From an uncultured Clostridia bacterium (lineage in GTDB: Bacteria > Bacillota > Clostridia > TANB77 > CAG-508): DNA of 25,772 nucleotides. The DNA is taken from assembly GCA_944393455.1 (NCBI GenBank), contig CALYAH010000116.1, positions 1-25,772 on the forward strand. Direction: 5' to 3'. Made by a program: the position numbers and the translations under genes. The notes under the pieces were generated by a model. It was not told where the DNA came from, ran no database searches, and saw nothing but the letters and a program-made list of their open reading frames with translations. This document shows positions 23,048-25,772 of the stretch, piece by piece; the first letter of the stretch is position 1, and the number at the start of each line of letters is the position of its first letter.

Positions 23048-23065
23048 CAATTTATATATATAACA

Positions 23066-23107
23066 AAAAGGTGTGAATTTCTGTATAAAACAGTTTTCAC
23101 ACCTTTT
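23066..23107. terminator. Bidirectional terminator
   Basis: AAAAGGTGTGAA (23066-23077) pairs with TTCACACCTTTT (23096-23107), with a small CTGT/ACAG stem inside. It separates the convergent anti-sigma and serine hydrolase genes. Confidence 0.85.
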
Positions 23108-23129
23108 AACATTTATGACTTTATAAAAT

Positions 23130-24161
23130 TTATTCTTCATTGCCTGATAATGTATAGTTTAAAACATCTAAATTAATATTAGCAATCAGTTCATCAGCAG
23201 CTGTAACACCTTTGGTGAAAACTCCTATTAAGTAAGTTTGCTCACCAAAAACAATTCCATAATCGTGAACATAACTACCATAACTTCCATATTTATGAGC
23301 TACATCATAATCTGTAATATATTTTTTTAGATACAATCCCATAGAAGACTTTTTCATATCTTCAATTAAATCTGTATAAGAATCTAGATGTTCATATAAA
23401 TAATTTACTACATCATATGCATAAGCAGCAGAAGTAATATTGCTACTGTAAAAAGCATCTGGTAAAGTTTCATCTGTGTATTTGGTAATATCAGTTCTAC
23501 ATTGTTTATAACCAAGATTTTTTATTAAAATATTAACAGCAGTATTATCACTATTAACAACGCTTTGCTCCAATAAAAAATCAAGTGGAACTTTTTGCCC
23601 AACAGAATATGTAGAAGCAGTTGTACCACCGCCAGCTTCATAGCATCCATTTGCATAAAGCAAGGCAGTATCAGGGGTGATTTGATTAGAATTTATCATA
23701 TCATAATAATACATAGCAACAGGAACTTTTACAGTACTAGCGGCTGTAAAATATTTATTTTCGTTGTAAAAATATGTTTTATTAGTATCTATGTTATGAT
23801 AAAAAAATGAAAAATTAGATTCTGTTAAATTATTTTGCGTTTGTATATTTTGAATAATATTTTTTACTCCTTCATCTTCAGAAGGTTCTACAACTATTTC
23901 AACTTCAGATGTAGGCTCATTTTCTTCTTTTTCCAATGATTCAGATACTTCAACAGTTTGTTCTTCAAGTGATTCTTGTGAGGATTCAGGCAAATCTTCA
24001 ACATCCTTAGACGACATTTCTTGAACTGTGTTTGCTTCTGTGCCTTGAGTATGGTTGAACAGAACGCAAATGAGAACTACCATAAATAATATGGAAAAGA
24101 TTGATTTTTTAAATTTGTGTTTTGCATAAGCCCCTTTTCTTACATGTTTTCCTCTTTTCAA
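23130..24161 (-). CDS. Penicillin-recognising serine hydrolase (beta-lactamase2-like)
   Basis: 343 residues from TTG (24161), with AGGTGAT upstream. A basic N-terminus and one membrane segment (about 20-38) are followed by a Glu/Ser-rich extracellular spacer (about 45-100), then the hydrolase fold with the three active-site motifs: S-T-V-K in FTAASTVKVPVAMYYYD, SDN in VVNSDNTAVNIL, and K-Y-G in AHKYGSYG in place of KTG. The Glu-x-x-Leu-Asn omega-loop motif of true class A beta-lactamases is not evident. I therefore favour a cell-wall enzyme or penicillin-binding homologue over antibiotic resistance. The protein is probably membrane-tethered on the outer face. Confidence 0.82.
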   Translation of the reverse strand: MKRGKHVRKGAYAKHKFKKSIFSILFMVVLICVLFNHTQGTEANTVQEMSSKDVEDLPESSQESLEEQTVEVSESLEKEENEPTSEVEIVVEPSEDEGVKNIIQNIQTQNNLTESNFSFFYHNIDTNKTYFYNENKYFTAASTVKVPVAMYYYDMINSNQITPDTALLYANGCYEAGGGTTASTYSVGQKVPLDFLLEQSVVNSDNTAVNILIKNLGYKQCRTDITKYTDETLPDAFYSSNITSAAYAYDVVNYLYEHLDSYTDLIEDMKKSSMGLYLKKYITDYDVAHKYGSYGSYVHDYGIVFGEQTYLIGVFTKGVTAADELIANINLDVLNYTLSGNEE

Positions 24162-24451
24162 AATAAAATCACCTATTTTAAATAAATTATTTTAATTATT
24201 ATGTTATTAAATATTCTTAAAGTTATTAATTGCATTATATCAAATTATGAGAAAAAAAGTCTATAAAATTTTATGAAAATTTTTGTATTATTTCAAATTA
24301 CTTAATTTGTGTTGAAAATCATATGCATAAAAAACAAAAACTTGAATATTATGTAAAATTTTGATATAATTTTCAGGTATCATAGTATGTTTTATAGAAA
24401 ATGTGTACATTTTTTGTAAAATAATTAATCTAAGAAAGGGGTATGACAACA
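24162..24451. other. Divergent intergenic region
   Basis: AT-rich gap between the serine hydrolase (minus) and the ftsH-like gene (plus). It holds the ftsH promoter at 24342-24370 and about 75 nt of leader. I see no small gene or structured RNA. Confidence 0.6.
24342..24370 (+). promoter_or_regulatory. Promoter of the ftsH-like gene
   Basis: TTGAAT (24342-24347), 17-bp spacer, TATAAT (24365-24370). The spacer contains ATTATGTAAAAT, nearly the same as in the promoter at 19612-19640. Confidence 0.75.
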
Positions 24452-25772
24452 ATGAATGATACAACAAAAAGACGGATCAAGAGAATTCTTGTATGTGAAG
24501 CAATAGTTATTATTTTAACTATCTTAGCATGCGTAGTATTAGTAGTATTAGCAGTGGGAAAGAAAGAATATATTACGTATGATAAAGTTTTAACATATCT
24601 AGAAAATGGCCAGATTAAAGAAATACAGGCATATCAAGATTCTAATATTGTTACAGTAATAATGAAGGATGAAGGTGAGAAATCAGCGGTAATTTCAAGC
24701 TTGGATGAATTGACTTCTCTAGTTTCTGAAAAGATTAAAAATGGTTCAGATATTAAATTCGAAATCGAAGATAACACTACTATTGAACTTACAAGGGCGA
24801 TATTAATCCTTATGATAATTGGTGTAGTTGTGTGGGCGATAAGTTATGCAATAATAAAAGTCCTTTCTGGTATTAAGGCTGGTATTAAGAATGTTATTAA
24901 TAAAGAAGACGATGAAATAAAGCCGGTAAAATCTAAAACGACTTTTAATGATATTGCAGGAATTGATGAAGAAAAAGAACAAGTAAAAGAAGTAGTTGAA
25001 TTTTTAATACATCCAAAAATGTATGAAAAAATGGGAGCTAGAATTCCGAAAGGAATTTTATTAAATGGTGATCCCGGTACGGGAAAAACTTTACTAGCAA
25101 AAGCTATTGCTGGTGAGGCAAAAGTACCGTTCATACAAAAAAATGGATCTAGTTTCGAAGAAAGATTGGTAGGAGTTGGAGCGTCAAGAATAAGAAAACT
25201 TTTTGAGAAAGCAAAAGAAATTGCTCCATGTATTATTTTTATAGATGAATTGGATTCGATAGCACAAAAAAGATACAATAGTAAATCAGATAATGAGCAA
25301 ACTTTGAATCAGTTATTAGCAGAGATGGATGGATTTGATAGCAAAGACAATATAATTGTAATTGCAGCTACTAATCATATTGAAGTACTTGACCAAGCAA
25401 TCTTAAGACCAGGAAGATTTGATAGACAAATATTTGTGCCTAGACCAGATGTAAAGGCTAGAGAGAGCATTTTAAAAATTCATGCAAGAAATAAAAAATT
25501 TGCAAACGATGTTTCTTTAAAAGGAATTGCTAAAAAAACAGTAGGTTTTACTGGTGCAGATTTAGAAAATATCTTAAATGAAGCTGCAATTTATGCAGTA
25601 AACCAAAAGAGAGATTGTATATCAATATCAGATATTGATGAAGCAATTGCGAGAGTTACAATTGGTTTGGAAAAAAGAAATGCGGCTTTTACAGAAGAAG
25701 ATAGATATCTCACAGCTGTTCATGAGTCAGGTCATGCATGTCGGCCTACTGCGGCGCAACCAGTGCGGCGTG
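24452..25772 (+). CDS. ftsH: FtsH-like AAA metalloprotease, divergent, 3' end missing
   Basis: ATG 24452, 10 bases after AAGGGG; the in-frame ATG 24443 sits against that site. Two membrane segments (about 13-36 and 112-138) flank an extracellular domain, then comes the AAA module: P-loop GDPGTGKT (206-213), Walker B IIFIDELDS (D265, E266), ATNHIEVLDQAILRPGRFDR, and the protease zinc motif H424-E-S-G-H428. FtsH degrades misfolded membrane and regulatory proteins. Two positions are unusual. The P-loop has Asp for the second-position Pro, and the pore loop reads RLVGVG with Leu239 where FtsH has a conserved Phe. It is probably a paralogue alongside a canonical FtsH elsewhere. After the HESGH motif the sequence turns GC-rich and stops resembling FtsH. 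Confidence 0.85.
   Translation, partial: MNDTTKRRIKRILVCEAIVIILTILACVVLVVLAVGKKEYITYDKVLTYLENGQIKEIQAYQDSNIVTVIMKDEGEKSAVISSLDELTSLVSEKIKNGSDIKFEIEDNTTIELTRAILILMIIGVVVWAISYAIIKVLSGIKAGIKNVINKEDDEIKPVKSKTTFNDIAGIDEEKEQVKEVVEFLIHPKMYEKMGARIPKGILLNGDPGTGKTLLAKAIAGEAKVPFIQKNGSSFEERLVGVGASRIRKLFEKAKEIAPCIIFIDELDSIAQKRYNSKSDNEQTLNQLLAEMDGFDSKDNIIVIAATNHIEVLDQAILRPGRFDRQIFVPRPDVKARESILKIHARNKKFANDVSLKGIAKKTVGFTGADLENILNEAAIYAVNQKRDCISISDIDEAIARVTIGLEKRNAAFTEEDRYLTAVHESGHACRPTAAQPVRR

Noticed and set aside
23130..24161. Antibiotic-resistance class A beta-lactamase
   Set aside because: The omega-loop Glu-x-x-Leu-Asn motif is not seen, KTG is replaced by KYG, and there is a long acidic stalk. A cell-wall-directed homologue fits better.

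Overview
The window is low-GC DNA with strong AGGAGG-type ribosome binding sites, frequent TTG starts, sortase/LPxTG anchoring, DUF1540, DUF2207 and class II aldolase genes. This points to an anaerobic Gram-positive of the Clostridia type, probably an uncultured gut or environmental lineage. That is inferred from gene content and composition, because no rRNA is present. Both ends are cut: a DUF2207 gene on the left and an FtsH-like gene on the right.

Layout. (1) 1-3516: the end of a DUF2207 membrane protein, a DnaB/RecA-fold ATPase and a convergent zinc-ribbon gene. (2) 3658-10473: a peroxiredoxin gene split by a 6.1 kb integrated element. The gene breaks at the codons for its peroxidatic-cysteine motif, and 9-bp copies of ACCCCCGTA flank the insert. 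The element carries a large serine recombinase, a small partner ORF, an AbiF-type HEPN toxin gene behind a tandem-hairpin non-coding RNA, a MerR-type promoter with an internally deleted aldo/keto reductase, a DUF362 gene, and an AAA_14/DUF4143 ATPase behind four 32-bp repeats. Joining the two element ends gives a dyad-symmetric candidate attP. Removing the element would rejoin a 236-codon peroxiredoxin without a scar. abiF, the recombinase and the reductase all look frameshifted or deleted, so the element may be decaying, or some of these are assembly indels.

(3) 10624-16455: a cell-surface locus with an LPKTG-anchored cohesin protein, a sortase, a glucosaminidase with SH3, Big2 and dockerin domains, a membrane-anchored cohesin protein with cadherin-like repeats, and a DUF1540 protein. 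No cellulase is present. The logic is that of a cellulosome (cohesin scaffold plus dockerin enzyme) applied to peptidoglycan. Two copies of an interspersed hairpin repeat (12427-12569 and 16463-16669) share a nearly identical core but have different, perfectly self-complementary arms.

(4) 16694-25772: mostly housekeeping and envelope genes. These are class II fructose-bisphosphate aldolase, SmpB (convergent, sharing a 31-bp-stem terminator), two Asn/Ser/Thr-rich membrane proteins, a DUF6273-like protein, a CmpB-type membrane protein, an ECF-like sigma factor with a membrane anti-sigma partner, a penicillin-recognising serine hydrolase and a divergent FtsH. The last 32 bases are abruptly GC-rich and do not continue FtsH, which suggests a contig-end artefact.
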